Shown here piece by piece: positions 33,831 through 42,601 of a stretch of DNA of 64,000 nucleotides (position 1 is the stretch's first letter; every line of letters begins with the position of its first letter). A model generated the notes under the pieces. The model had not been told where the DNA came from. It did not search any database and saw only the letters and a list, made by a program, of their open reading frames with translations. The stretch comes from Novosphingobium arvoryzae (GTDB lineage: Bacteria; Pseudomonadota; Alphaproteobacteria; Sphingomonadales; Sphingomonadaceae): assembly GCF_014652615.1 (NCBI RefSeq), contig NZ_BMZD01000003.1, positions 434,001 to 498,000 on the forward strand, given 5' to 3'. Position numbers and translations under genes: made by a program.

Positions 33831-34919
33831 ATGGACGTTTCCGTCGATCCCCGGTTTTCCGATCTGCTGGCCCGCCTGTTTGGCGGGATCGATGCCCCAC
33901 AGCCGTGGGAGAGCTTTCTGGAGGCGCTGGCGAGGTGGCTGGACGCAACCTTTGCCACGCTGATCATTGCCGCCCCCGGACGCGGATTGCCCGGCACGTT
34001 CATCACCCCTGGCGCCGACCCGGACCATGCCCGGATGTATCTGGGCAATTACTTCACCGACGATCCGTTCCAGAACCTGCCGGAAGGACGGGTCATATCG
34101 TTCGGGGAATTCATCGCGGGCAAGCCGCCGGGTGAGCACGCGGCCTATCGCGAATACCTCGTGCTGGCAGGCGGGGAACAGGTGCTGGCGGTGGACCTGC
34201 GCTTTGGCGGGCAGTTCGAGGCCCGCTTTCGTGCAACGCGCACTTCCGACCGGCCGGACTTCACCGCCCGCGAGCGCGCCCGCTTCCAGGAACTGGTGCC
34301 GCACATGCGCATCGCGGTGGGACTGTTCGAAAAGCTGCAGTTCGCCAATGCCCAGCACGGCGTGTTCCGCAGCGCCACCGATGGGCTGGGCCTGGCGCTG
34401 CTGGTGCTGGACCGGCAAGGCCGGATCGTCAGCAGTAACCTGCTGGCAGAGCGCATCCTGGCCGAAGGCGAAGCGTTGCGCCGCGCCGGCGATACGGTGC
34501 GGTTCGATGCCACCGCGCTAAAACAAAAGGTCGCGGACCTGCTATCCAGCGGCAGCGATGCGGGCGGGGTTTCGCGTTTCCGCATTCCCCGGCCGGAACA
34601 TGGCGATCTGGTGGCAACCGCCCGCGCAATCGATCTGCCCGCGATCCATTCCGGCACTGGCGCGCTGGCGCTGTTTCTGGCCCGCCCGGAAAATGACCGC
34701 GTGCTGGACCCCGAAGCCATCCGCGATCTGCTGGGCGTCACCCGCGCCGAAGCCCGCCTCTGCGCCGAACTGGCCCACGGCCATTCGCTGGTCGAAGCCG
34801 CCCGCCTGCTGGGCATTGCCCACAACACCGCCAAGGCGCAGCTGCGCTCGGTCTTTGCCAAGACGCAGGTTCACCGGCAATCACAGCTGATGAACCTGCT
34901 TGGCGCGCTGTCGGGCTAG
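33831..34919 (+). CDS. LuxR-type HTH transcriptional regulator with N-terminal sensory region
   Basis: 362 residues. The C-terminal LuxR HTH is at about 300-358 (LGVTRAEARLCAELAHGHSLVEAARLLGIAHNTAKAQLRSVFAKT). The N-terminal 180 residues form an unassigned sensory domain, and a PAS-like stretch (LALLVLDRQGRIVSSNLLAERIL) lies near residue 200. No receiver phosphorylation site is present, so it probably senses a ligand directly. It follows the luciferase-like gene, and its end overlaps that of the convergent monooxygenase by 4 nt. The start has no well-spaced ribosome site (GGGG directly abuts the ATG), so the exact N-terminus is unsure. It is one of the candidates for cluster-specific control. 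Confidence 0.85.
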   Translation: MDVSVDPRFSDLLARLFGGIDAPQPWESFLEALARWLDATFATLIIAAPGRGLPGTFITPGADPDHARMYLGNYFTDDPFQNLPEGRVISFGEFIAGKPPGEHAAYREYLVLAGGEQVLAVDLRFGGQFEARFRATRTSDRPDFTARERARFQELVPHMRIAVGLFEKLQFANAQHGVFRSATDGLGLALLVLDRQGRIVSSNLLAERILAEGEALRRAGDTVRFDATALKQKVADLLSSGSDAGGVSRFRIPRPEHGDLVATARAIDLPAIHSGTGALALFLARPENDRVLDPEAIRDLLGVTRAEARLCAELAHGHSLVEAARLLGIAHNTAKAQLRSVFAKTQVHRQSQLMNLLGALSG

Positions 34920-36385
34920 GCGATCAGCGCGTAATCTTCCATCACCGGCCGGGACATGGCCTTGTCGAAATCGTCATAGCTCCACGGCCAGGTCGCGGGC
35001 ACGCCTTCATCATCGAGATACCAGCTGGTGCAGCCCGATCCGAAGATCGTCTTTTTCGCCGCCGCGATCCGCCGGGTTTCGTAATCGTCGAAGGCCGCCT
35101 GCGTTGGCACGACCCCGCGTGCTTCGCCGCTACGCAGCCGCGCGATCAGCTGGTCGATGTACGTCCACTGCCGTTCGGCAATGTCGATCAGCGAGAAGTT
35201 GCCGACCGGCCCGGTCGGGCCATTGAGCATGAAGAAGTTCGGGAAGCCGGGAATCGTGACCGCGTAATAGGCCGTCGGGCGGCGCTCCCACACGGTGTCG
35301 AGCGAAACTCCGCCCGCGCCCAGCACTGTCGTCGGCCGGATGAACCGATCGGCATGAAAGCCCGTCGCCAGGATCAGCGTGTCGAGTTCATGGAACGTGC
35401 CATCCTGCATCCGCACGCCATTGGGTTCGATCCGCTCGATCCGGCCGGTTTCGACGAACACCGCCGGATGCTGGACCTCCTCGTAATAGCACCACGAATA
35501 GATCAGCCGCTTGCAGGCCGCGCGGTAGTTGGGGCGCAGCTTCTCGCGCAGGATCGGGTCCCGGATGCTGTCCTCCAGATGCTGGCGGCACACTTCCTCG
35601 ATCTGGTGCATCGCCTCACCTTCGATGTCGGTGACACCATCGGTGAACCGCTTGATCGCGCCGATGTATTCCTCGTTATAGCGGATCGCATCGATCAGCG
35701 CCGGGTCCTTGCGGAATGCCGCACGGTCCTCGTCGGTATAGGCGAACTGCGGCACCGGCATGACCCACTGCGGGCTGCGTTGGAAGTGGACCAGGTTCTT
35801 CACCCGCTTGTTGATCGCGGTGACGATCTGGATTCCGGTCGAACCGCACCCGATCAGCCCCACCCTGGCGCCATCGATCGGCGCGGCATCATCCCAGCGC
35901 GCGGTGTGGAACGCCGGACCGGCAAAGGTGTCCAACCCCGGAATATCCGGCGTCTTGGGATGGTGCAGCACACCCGATGCGGCAATCACCACATCGACTT
36001 CGATCCGCTCGCCATTGCCCAGCGTCAGGGTCCAGGTCTGGCTGGCATCGTCGAACACGGCCCCGACGACTTCGGAATTGAACCGGATCGAGGGCAGGAG
36101 GTCATACTTGCTGGCAACGTATTCGAAATAGGTCTGAATTTCCCCGCCGGTCGCGTAGTAGCTCTGCCATTCGGCGTAGGGTTCGAACGAGTAGGTATAG
36201 GCGTGGGCCGGCACGTCGCAGGTCAGCCCCGGATAGCGGTTCTCGCGCCAGGTCCCGCCCAGCTTGGCGGCCTTTTCAAACACGGTGAAGTTTTCCCCGC
36301 GCTCCTTCAGCTTGATCGCGGCCAGCAAGCCCGCCATCCCCGCACCAATGACCGCATAGCGCAGTGCCTTTGTTGAATCGGTCAT
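34916..36385 (-). CDS. Flavin-containing / Baeyer-Villiger-type monooxygenase
   Basis: 489 residues. The FAD Rossmann motif GAGMAG is at 14-19, the second nucleotide-binding motif GCGSTG at 179-184, and the Baeyer-Villiger fingerprint F-x-G-x3-H-x3-W at F154-W164 (FAGPAFHTARW). The enzyme would insert oxygen beside a ketone using NADPH, making an ester or lactone, or hydroxylate a heteroatom. The start was set at MTDSTKAL (GAGG upstream); an in-frame Met 12 codons earlier lacks a ribosome site. It is a single gene on the minus strand, divergent from the SDR at 36527. Candidate reactions on steroids include attack on the C17 or side-chain ketone, but this is inference. Confidence 0.88.
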   Translation of the reverse strand: MTDSTKALRYAVIGAGMAGLLAAIKLKERGENFTVFEKAAKLGGTWRENRYPGLTCDVPAHAYTYSFEPYAEWQSYYATGGEIQTYFEYVASKYDLLPSIRFNSEVVGAVFDDASQTWTLTLGNGERIEVDVVIAASGVLHHPKTPDIPGLDTFAGPAFHTARWDDAAPIDGARVGLIGCGSTGIQIVTAINKRVKNLVHFQRSPQWVMPVPQFAYTDEDRAAFRKDPALIDAIRYNEEYIGAIKRFTDGVTDIEGEAMHQIEEVCRQHLEDSIRDPILREKLRPNYRAACKRLIYSWCYYEEVQHPAVFVETGRIERIEPNGVRMQDGTFHELDTLILATGFHADRFIRPTTVLGAGGVSLDTVWERRPTAYYAVTIPGFPNFFMLNGPTGPVGNFSLIDIAERQWTYIDQLIARLRSGEARGVVPTQAAFDDYETRRIAAAKKTIFGSGCTSWYLDDEGVPATWPWSYDDFDKAMSRPVMEDYALIA

Positions 36386-36526
36386 CAATGCATCCTCTTT
36401 GCTCTGGTTCGTGGCCATCATGCTTATGTGTCCGAACCTGCGCCAACATCACCCGATAGGGTTATGTTCACCGCCTTCCGCTCTGGCACACTGCCGGGGA
36501 CAGACAGGATAAGGTGGGAGACGGTG

Positions 36527-37297
36527 ATGGCAGGCGACTTTCCGGCAGGGGCGTGCGTGGTGTTTGGCGGCAGCGGCGGGATCGGCCAGGGCGTGGCGCT
36601 GGAATTCGGCCGCGCGGGCAGCGATGTGGCGATCTGCTATCGCTCCAAGCAGGACGTCGCCCAGCGCACGGCCGATGCGATCCGCGCGCTGGGCGTGAAC
36701 GCCACGATCCACCAGGTCGACGTGCGCGACCGCGCGGCCGTGGACGGTGTTGTTGCGGAAATTGCTGCGCAGCATGGCCGTGTTCATTCGATGGTCTGGG
36801 GCGCCGGACCGCTGGTTGCGCAGACCCCGCTGGCGGAATGGAGCGAGGACCAGTTCCGCAATGCGATGGAGGTCGAGGTCTTCGGCTTCTACAACGCCAC
36901 CCGCGCGCTGATCCCGCACATGCGCGAGCAAGGCGGCGGCAGTTTCGTTCACCTCGGCTCGGCCGGGCATGACTGGTTTCCGAAACTGGATGGCCTGTCG
37001 GTCGTCCCCAAGGCCGCGAACGAAGCCCTGATCAAGGGTATCGCCAAGGAGGAAGGCGAATACAACATTCGCGCCAATTCCGTGCTGGTCGGCGTGATCG
37101 ACGCGGGCATGTTCCATGAACTCTCCGCACAAGGCGTTTTCGACGAAAAATGGGTGGAGGAAACGCACAAGCTGCTGTGCCTGCGCCGCTGGGGACAGGC
37201 CGCGGACATCGGCGCGGCAGCGGTGTTCTTTGCCTCGGCCAAGGCCGGTTACGTGACCGGGCAGACGATCTCGGTTTCGGGCGGGTTCGGTGTCTGA
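36527..37297 (+). CDS. SDR-family protein lacking the catalytic tyrosine
   Basis: 256 residues with the cofactor motif FGGSGGIG and SDR fold, but the active site reads S145...S158-V-V-P-K162: the spacing is that of Ser-x12-Tyr-x3-Lys, with Ser in the Tyr position. It may be inactive as an alcohol dehydrogenase or use a different acid. NNAG is also altered (WGAGPL), and these changes resemble divergent enoyl-reductase-like SDRs. The start MAGDFPAG follows GGGAG. It overlaps the SnoaL-like gene by 8 nt, so the two are coupled. Confidence 0.82.
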   Translation: MAGDFPAGACVVFGGSGGIGQGVALEFGRAGSDVAICYRSKQDVAQRTADAIRALGVNATIHQVDVRDRAAVDGVVAEIAAQHGRVHSMVWGAGPLVAQTPLAEWSEDQFRNAMEVEVFGFYNATRALIPHMREQGGGSFVHLGSAGHDWFPKLDGLSVVPKAANEALIKGIAKEEGEYNIRANSVLVGVIDAGMFHELSAQGVFDEKWVEETHKLLCLRRWGQAADIGAAAVFFASAKAGYVTGQTISVSGGFGV

Positions 37298-37844
37298 CAG
37301 CCTGACTCCCGCGCCGATGGAACTGGCCGAGGCGCTGGACCGGATGGCGCTGCAAAAGCTGGTCTGGACCTATTGCCATGCCATCGACCGGCACGACCTG
37401 GCGCTGGTGCGCAGCCTCTATCACGACGATGCGGTGGACGACCACAGCCCGATGTTCATCGGCTCGCCCGACGAATACGTCGCCTGGCTGCCCGCGATGC
37501 TGGCCAACTGGCAGCTGACGGCGCACACGATCACCGCGATGCAGTTCCTGATCGCGGGCGACCTGGCGGAAGGCGAGCTGGCAAGCACGGCCTATCACCG
37601 CACGGCCGATGGAAGCCGCGAGGTTATCGCCCACGGCCGCTACCTCGACCGCTATCGCAAGGCCGATGGGGTGTGGAAATTCCAGCACCGCTCGCTCGTG
37701 CTGGACTGGCTGGAGGACCGCCCGGTCCAGCGCGGCGATGGTCCCGGCATCGAGCAGGGCCTTGCCACCGGTCAGCCGGGGCGCACCGACCCGATCTATG
37801 CGCGCCTGCGGCTGTTCGCGGCAGACCGGCTTACGCGGGCATGA
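37290..37844 (+). CDS. SnoaL/NTF2-like protein with BaiE-type Tyr-Asp-His
   Basis: 184 residues with GTG start inside the 3' end of the preceding SDR gene. It is a cone-shaped NTF2-like fold with Y28, D33 and H79, spaced like Tyr30, Asp35 and His83 of the bile-acid 7-alpha-dehydratase BaiE as I recall them. Family members act as dehydratases, isomerases or cyclases on polycyclic substrates. Hydroxysteroid dehydratases of this fold are known in sphingomonads (Hsh2). The dehydratase call is inference from active-site spacing and context. The 3' end overlaps the convergent SDR gene by 14 nt. Confidence 0.78.
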   Translation: MSDSLTPAPMELAEALDRMALQKLVWTYCHAIDRHDLALVRSLYHDDAVDDHSPMFIGSPDEYVAWLPAMLANWQLTAHTITAMQFLIAGDLAEGELASTAYHRTADGSREVIAHGRYLDRYRKADGVWKFQHRSLVLDWLEDRPVQRGDGPGIEQGLATGQPGRTDPIYARLRLFAADRLTRA

Positions 37845-38595
37845 GCGATCCGCCGTTGACGTGAATGACCTGGCCGTTGACCCAGGCCCCATCGCCCGAC
37901 AGCAACAGCGCCACCATCGCCGCAATATCGTCCGCACACCCCACGCGCGTGCTGGGGGCGCGCGCCAGGTAACCGTCGATCAGGGCCTGCGGAACCTGCC
38001 CGCCCGCGATCATCTCTGGCGTCATCACGAACCCCGGCGCCACGCAGTTCGCGCGAATGCCCGCACTGCCCCAGCGCGTTGCGACATGGCGCATCAGGGC
38101 GTTGAGCCCGCTCTTCGATGCGGCATAGGCCGGACGCTGGCCATCGCCGGCATGGGATGCCCCGGAACTCGTGTAGACCAGCGCCCCGCCCCCGGCCGCC
38201 AGCAGGTGCGGCAGGGCCGCGCGGGTGCACAGCAGGTGCCCACGCAAGTTGACTGCAAGGGTGCGGTCGAACACGGCCAGATCCAGATCGAGCGCGTCGG
38301 TATCCTCGAAAATGACGCGCAGATCGGCCGCGTTGACGTGCACCCCGTCAAGCCGCCCCAGCCAGGCGGTCGCATCAGCAAAGGCGGTCTGCACCGCACC
38401 CTCGTCGGCAATGTCGATGGCCACCGCATGCGCCGCCGCGCCGAGTTCGGCGGCGACCCCGCGCGCCGCCGCCAGGTTGATGTCGGCAACGCAAACCCTG
38501 GCGCCTTCGCGCACCAGCCGCCGCGCCGTTGCCGCGCCGATCCCGGTGCCCGCCCCGACGATCAGGATCGCCTTGCCCTGCATTCGTTCCGTCAT
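37831..38595 (-). CDS. Short-chain dehydrogenase/reductase
   Basis: 254 residues with VGAGTGIG, HVNAADL in place of NNAG, and catalytic YAASK. An Asp after strand 2 (VCVADIN) points to NAD. The start MTERMQGK has GGAGGGG upstream. The SnoaL-like gene at 38616 ends 20 nt before it on the same strand, so these two probably form one operon. A hydroxysteroid dehydrogenase role is plausible but not provable from sequence. Confidence 0.88.
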   Translation of the reverse strand: MTERMQGKAILIVGAGTGIGAATARRLVREGARVCVADINLAAARGVAAELGAAAHAVAIDIADEGAVQTAFADATAWLGRLDGVHVNAADLRVIFEDTDALDLDLAVFDRTLAVNLRGHLLCTRAALPHLLAAGGGALVYTSSGASHAGDGQRPAYAASKSGLNALMRHVATRWGSAGIRANCVAPGFVMTPEMIAGGQVPQALIDGYLARAPSTRVGCADDIAAMVALLLSGDGAWVNGQVIHVNGGSLMPA

Positions 38596-38615
38596 CGTCC
38601 CCTCCGTGTTGTCGT

Positions 38616-39044
38616 TTATCCCAGCAAGTGGCCGGTCAGGTCGCCCGCCATGTCGAAATGGCTGTAATCCCGGCTGGCAAAGTGCCACTCGCCGCCATGG
38701 CGCCGAAAGGCGTCATGATACCGCCCCGCTGCAATGACCTGGATCGGTTGGCCGTCCAGCTGTTGCAGCACGGTGTAATACGATCGGCAGGTCGCCGTGC
38801 CGCCAGACTCGTCCACCGCGAAAATCGGATTGGTGATGACGTGCTTCGAGCGCGGAGTACCGCAGGGATAGAGCACGATCCGGGTGCGCCAGATGCCCAG
38901 CAATTCCGCCCCATCGGTTGCGCGCCCACCCGCGAGGATGATCGTCGCCCGGTCAAACAAGGCTGCCGCGCCTTCGAAATCGCCCGCGTCAAAGCGTTCG
39001 GCATACGTGTAGAGCAGGTTGGCAATCGCGGTTTCGGCAAGCAT
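38616..39044 (-). CDS. SnoaL/NTF2-like protein
   Basis: 142 residues, NTF2-like, with candidate catalytic residues Y14, D19 and H68 (YAERFDAGD...SKHVITN) at spacings comparable with BaiE-type dehydratases. It ends in a typical SHFDMAG strand. The start MLAETAI follows AGGAAAGGGG. It is the first gene of a small minus-strand operon with the SDR at 37831. Function is not identified beyond the fold; dehydratase or isomerase is the best guess. Confidence 0.78.
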   Translation of the reverse strand: MLAETAIANLLYTYAERFDAGDFEGAAALFDRATIILAGGRATDGAELLGIWRTRIVLYPCGTPRSKHVITNPIFAVDESGGTATCRSYYTVLQQLDGQPIQVIAAGRYHDAFRRHGGEWHFASRDYSHFDMAGDLTGHLLG

Positions 39045-39197
39045 GGACGCGCCCCTTTCCTGGGCTTGATGCAGACTGTGGCCGAATGTGTGCCACCCGG
39101 CCCGGACTGCGGATTGCACCGCCTCTCGCATGATGCTTAGTCATGGTCTGGCCCCGGTGGCAACGGCCACCTGGCAAGGGAAGGAACGCTGGCGGAC

Positions 39198-40040
39198 ATG
39201 AACGGGCGGCACCGCGTGCTCTATGCGGGATCCCGGCTCCACACCCCGGTGCTGGAGCGGCTTGCCCCTGCCCGCGCGGCCGGATTTACCGCCATTTCGA
39301 TCTGGCCCAGCGACGTGCGCGGGATGGAGCTGGACGCGGTCCGGCAACAGGTGAACGCTGCCGGTCTGGTGGTTACCGAAGTGGAGATGATCGGCAACTG
39401 GCTGCCCGCCCACGCCGCCGCGCCCGATGGTGTCTGGCGGGCAGTGAAATGGCAGACGGCGGATCGCCTGCTGCCGCTTGCCGCCGCGCTGGGCGCGCAG
39501 ACCGTTTCGGCCAGCGAGCTGTTCGGCGTATCCGATCCCCTCCCCGAAATCGCCCGCCATTTCGGCACACTCTGCCACCACGCTGCCGACTACGGCCTGC
39601 GGATCGCACTGGAATTTGTGCCAACCGGCGCGGTGCCGTCGCTCGCGGCGGCCTGGGAAGTGATCCAGCGCGCCGATTGCCCCAATGGCGGGCTGATGAT
39701 CGACAGCTGGCACTTCCATCGCAGCGGATCATCGCTGGATCAGTTGTCGCGGATTCCGGGCGACCGGATCTTCTCGGTCCAGCTGTCCGACGCCAGCGCA
39801 GGACCGGAAGCGGACCTGACCGCCGGCATGACCAATCGCCTGCGCCCCGGGGCCGGGGTCATCCCCTGGCTTGGCTTCATGCAGGCCTTGTCCGCCACGG
39901 GCACCACGTGCCCCATCGGCATCGAAGCTTTCGCAAGGGACATCGATGCCCTGCCCACCGACACCGCAATGCAGGCCTGCGCCGATGCGCTGGACGCCTG
40001 CCTTGCTCTTTCCGACATGACCATGGAAGCTCTGCAATGA
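39198..40040 (+). CDS. Xylose-isomerase-like TIM-barrel protein
   Basis: 280 residues of the sugar phosphate isomerase/epimerase superfamily (AP endonuclease 2 fold). Metal-ligand-type positions appear in ALEFVPTG, MIDSWHFHRSG and GIEAF. Its stop overlaps the start of the flavin oxidoreductase gene (ATGA). Proteins of this fold found in steroid or aromatic operons may be isomerases or lyases of unknown specificity. The exact substrate cannot be inferred; a sugar substrate seems unlikely in this setting. Confidence 0.8.
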   Translation: MNGRHRVLYAGSRLHTPVLERLAPARAAGFTAISIWPSDVRGMELDAVRQQVNAAGLVVTEVEMIGNWLPAHAAAPDGVWRAVKWQTADRLLPLAAALGAQTVSASELFGVSDPLPEIARHFGTLCHHAADYGLRIALEFVPTGAVPSLAAAWEVIQRADCPNGGLMIDSWHFHRSGSSLDQLSRIPGDRIFSVQLSDASAGPEADLTAGMTNRLRPGAGVIPWLGFMQALSATGTTCPIGIEAFARDIDALPTDTAMQACADALDACLALSDMTMEALQ

Positions 40041-42169
40041 CCTCGAACCGCTATCCCCACCTGCTCTCCCCCGGCAAGATCGGCACGTTGGAGCTGAAGA
40101 ACCGCATCGCCGTGACGGCAATGGGCGTCAGCCTGTCGGAAGATGATGGCACCGTTGGCGAACAGCTGATTGCCTATCACGAGGAGCAGGCGCGCGGCGG
40201 CGCGGGCCTGATCATTTCGGGCGTGGCCGGGGTGGCCTGGCCGGTCGGCCAGGTGGCGTGGCAGCAGACCGCGATTTCGGATGACAAGTTCATTCCCGGC
40301 CTCAAGGCGCTTACCGACCGGGTCCATGCCCACGGCGCGAAAATCGCGGTGCAGCTGCACCACGGCGGGCTGGTCGCGGGTTACTCGCATGCACGCTATG
40401 GTCACCCGCTCTGGGCGCCCAGCCTGCCCCCCGCCCCCAAGGGCAACTTCACCGAGCATTTCCTGATGGAAGAGCTGGCCGGGATGGCGGGCATGAAGCC
40501 GCCGGAAATCAAGGTGCTCGAACAGGCCGACATCGATCTGGTCGTCGCCCAGTTCGGCGCTGGCGCGCGCCGGGCCAAGGCCGCCGGGTTCGATGGGCTG
40601 GAGATTCACGCCGGGCATGGCTATCTGCTGTCCAGCTTCGTCTCGCCCTATACCAACAAGCGCACCGACCAGTACGGCGGCCCGCTGGAAAATCGCCTGC
40701 GGCTGTTGCTGGAAGTATTGGCGGCGGTCCGCGCCGAAGTGGGGGCTGACTATCCGGTATGGGTCAAGCTGGACTCGCGCGAGATCGGCAAGGACGGCAT
40801 CACGATCGAGGACAGCAAGGCCGCTGCCCGCATGCTGGAAGCCGCCGGGGCCGACGCCATCACCGTCACCACCTATCACGAAACCGGCAAGGGCGCGCTC
40901 CATTCGGAATCGCACACCCCGCACGTGGAAAGCTTCAACCTGCCCGCCACGGCAGAGATGCGCAGCGCAGTCAGCATCCCGGTGATCGGATCGGGCCGGG
41001 TCGAGCCGGAGACGGCGGACAAGGCCATTGGTTCGGGCGAGCTGGATTTCGTGGCAATGGGCCGCAAGCTGCTGGCTGACCCGGCGCTGCCCAACAAGCT
41101 GCTGGCGGGCAACCCGGACAAGGTGCGCCCCTGCGTCTATTGCTACACCTGCATCAGCGCGATCTACATGGGCGGCGGAGCGCGCTGCGCGGTCAACCCG
41201 GACCTCAGCTTCGAACATGAACCGGCTGAACTGAAGGCTGCCGCGCCCAAACGCGTGGCCGTGATCGGCGGCGGTCCGGGCGGCATGGAAAGCGCCCGGC
41301 GTCTGGCCGCGCTGGGCCACAAGGTGACGCTGATCGAACAGAGCGAACGCCTGGGCGGCACGCTCCGCTTCGCCAGCCTGGCCTATCCCGCCAACGAACG
41401 CCTGCTGGACTGGCTGCGCCAGGAAGTGGCCGAAGCGGACATCGACGTGCGCCTGTCCACCACGGCCACGTCCGAATTGCTGCGCAGCCTGAACGTCGAC
41501 GACGTGATCGTGGCGACTGGCGCCATCCGCGGCATGCCTGAGATTCCGGGCGGCGAATTGGCGCACGTGTTCTCTGGCGACGACATGCGCCGGATGATGC
41601 TGGGCGAAAGCTCTGAAGAACTGAAGCGCAAGACCGGCCTGTTCACCCGCCTCGCCACCAAGGTCGGCGCGGCGACCGGGGCAACCGCCAATCTGGCGCT
41701 AGTGCGCAAGGCCACCCATGCGTGGATGCCGCTGGGTGACAACATCGCCATCATCGGCGGCGAACTAGTCGGCATCGAACTCGCCGAGTTCCTGGCCGAG
41801 CGTGGCCGCACCGTGAACGTGATCGAGGAAGCCCCGCGTCTGGGCAAGGGGCTGACGCTGGTGCGGCGCATGCGCATCCTGACCGAACTGGCCGAACACG
41901 GCGTCGGCCTGCATGGTGGCGCCAGCGCGGTGACCATCGGGCCGAAAGAGGTCACGTTCACGGACATGCAGGGCAATGTGCAGACCGTGCCGGCCGACAA
42001 CGTGATCGTCGCCAAGGGCGCGGCGGGCGACCTGAAGCTGGCGGACACGCTGAGCGCAGCGGGATTCCGGGTCCACCCGATCGGCGATGCCACCGGCGTC
42101 GGTTACATCGAAGGTGCCATGCACGGCGCCCGCGCGGCGGTGCGGGCAATTGCCGGGGTCGCGGCTTGA
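40037..42169 (+). CDS. BaiCD/BaiH-like NADH:flavin oxidoreductase (2,4-dienoyl-CoA reductase family)
   Basis: 710 residues in three parts: an N-terminal FMN TIM barrel of the OYE type (HAGHGYLLSSF with the His/His substrate pair), an iron-sulfur segment with four cysteines (CVYCYTC...RCAVNP), and a C-terminal FAD/NAD(P) domain (VAVIGGGPGGMESARRLAALG and NIAIIGGELVGIELAEFL). Enzymes of this layout reduce conjugated C=C bonds of enoyl-CoA or 3-keto-4-ene steroid acids, as BaiCD and BaiH do in bile-acid dehydroxylation. It is translationally coupled to the TIM-barrel gene upstream and to a SnoaL-like gene downstream (TTGA overlap). The steroid substrate is inferred. Confidence 0.88.
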   Translation: MTSNRYPHLLSPGKIGTLELKNRIAVTAMGVSLSEDDGTVGEQLIAYHEEQARGGAGLIISGVAGVAWPVGQVAWQQTAISDDKFIPGLKALTDRVHAHGAKIAVQLHHGGLVAGYSHARYGHPLWAPSLPPAPKGNFTEHFLMEELAGMAGMKPPEIKVLEQADIDLVVAQFGAGARRAKAAGFDGLEIHAGHGYLLSSFVSPYTNKRTDQYGGPLENRLRLLLEVLAAVRAEVGADYPVWVKLDSREIGKDGITIEDSKAAARMLEAAGADAITVTTYHETGKGALHSESHTPHVESFNLPATAEMRSAVSIPVIGSGRVEPETADKAIGSGELDFVAMGRKLLADPALPNKLLAGNPDKVRPCVYCYTCISAIYMGGGARCAVNPDLSFEHEPAELKAAAPKRVAVIGGGPGGMESARRLAALGHKVTLIEQSERLGGTLRFASLAYPANERLLDWLRQEVAEADIDVRLSTTATSELLRSLNVDDVIVATGAIRGMPEIPGGELAHVFSGDDMRRMMLGESSEELKRKTGLFTRLATKVGAATGATANLALVRKATHAWMPLGDNIAIIGGELVGIELAEFLAERGRTVNVIEEAPRLGKGLTLVRRMRILTELAEHGVGLHGGASAVTIGPKEVTFTDMQGNVQTVPADNVIVAKGAAGDLKLADTLSAAGFRVHPIGDATGVGYIEGAMHGARAAVRAIAGVAA

Positions 42170-42597
42170 GCCTCGACCTGCTGCTGGCAGAGCGGGCCAT
42201 CGCCCGCGCCCTCACCCGGATCGCGCGCGCCATGGACGCGCGCGACTGGGATGGGCTGGCGGCGGAGCTGACCGAAGACGCAACCGCCGAACTGGGCACC
42301 GGGCCACTCACCGGCCCGGCCGCCATCATCGGCCTGATCCGCAGCTATCTGGATGCATGCGGCCCCACGCAGCACCTGCTGGGCAACCTGCTCGTCGAAG
42401 TGGACGGCGACCGGGCCAGCAGCCGCTGCTACGTCAGTGACATGCACCTTGGCCCAGCCGGACAGCAGGACATTACCTTCGCCACACTGGGCGACTATCA
42501 CGACGAGTGGCGCTGCATCGCCGGCACATGGAAACTGGCCCACCGTACCAAGCTGAACCGCGCGCACATTGGCAGTTTTGCGGTGTTTGGCGGGTAA
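42166..42597 (+). CDS. SnoaL/NTF2-like protein lacking the Tyr of the dyad
   Basis: 143 residues starting with TTG inside the stop of the flavin oxidoreductase gene (TTGA). NTF2-like fold with D24 and H70 at the positions expected for BaiE-type dehydratases, but the Tyr position is Ile19. It may catalyse a different step or work without that acid. The operon position directly after a BaiCD/H-like reductase recalls the pairing of BaiE with BaiCD/H, which is a contextual argument only. It converges with the ligase gene at 42602. Confidence 0.75.
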   Translation: MSLDLLLAERAIARALTRIARAMDARDWDGLAAELTEDATAELGTGPLTGPAAIIGLIRSYLDACGPTQHLLGNLLVEVDGDRASSRCYVSDMHLGPAGQQDITFATLGDYHDEWRCIAGTWKLAHRTKLNRAHIGSFAVFGG

Positions 42598-42601
42598 CGC
42601 T

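Noticed and set aside
36427-36456. Possible additional operator copy upstream of the SDR at 36527
   Set aside because: A TGCG is present at about 36441, but the sequence 22 nt later is TGTT rather than CGCA, so only half the repeat exists.
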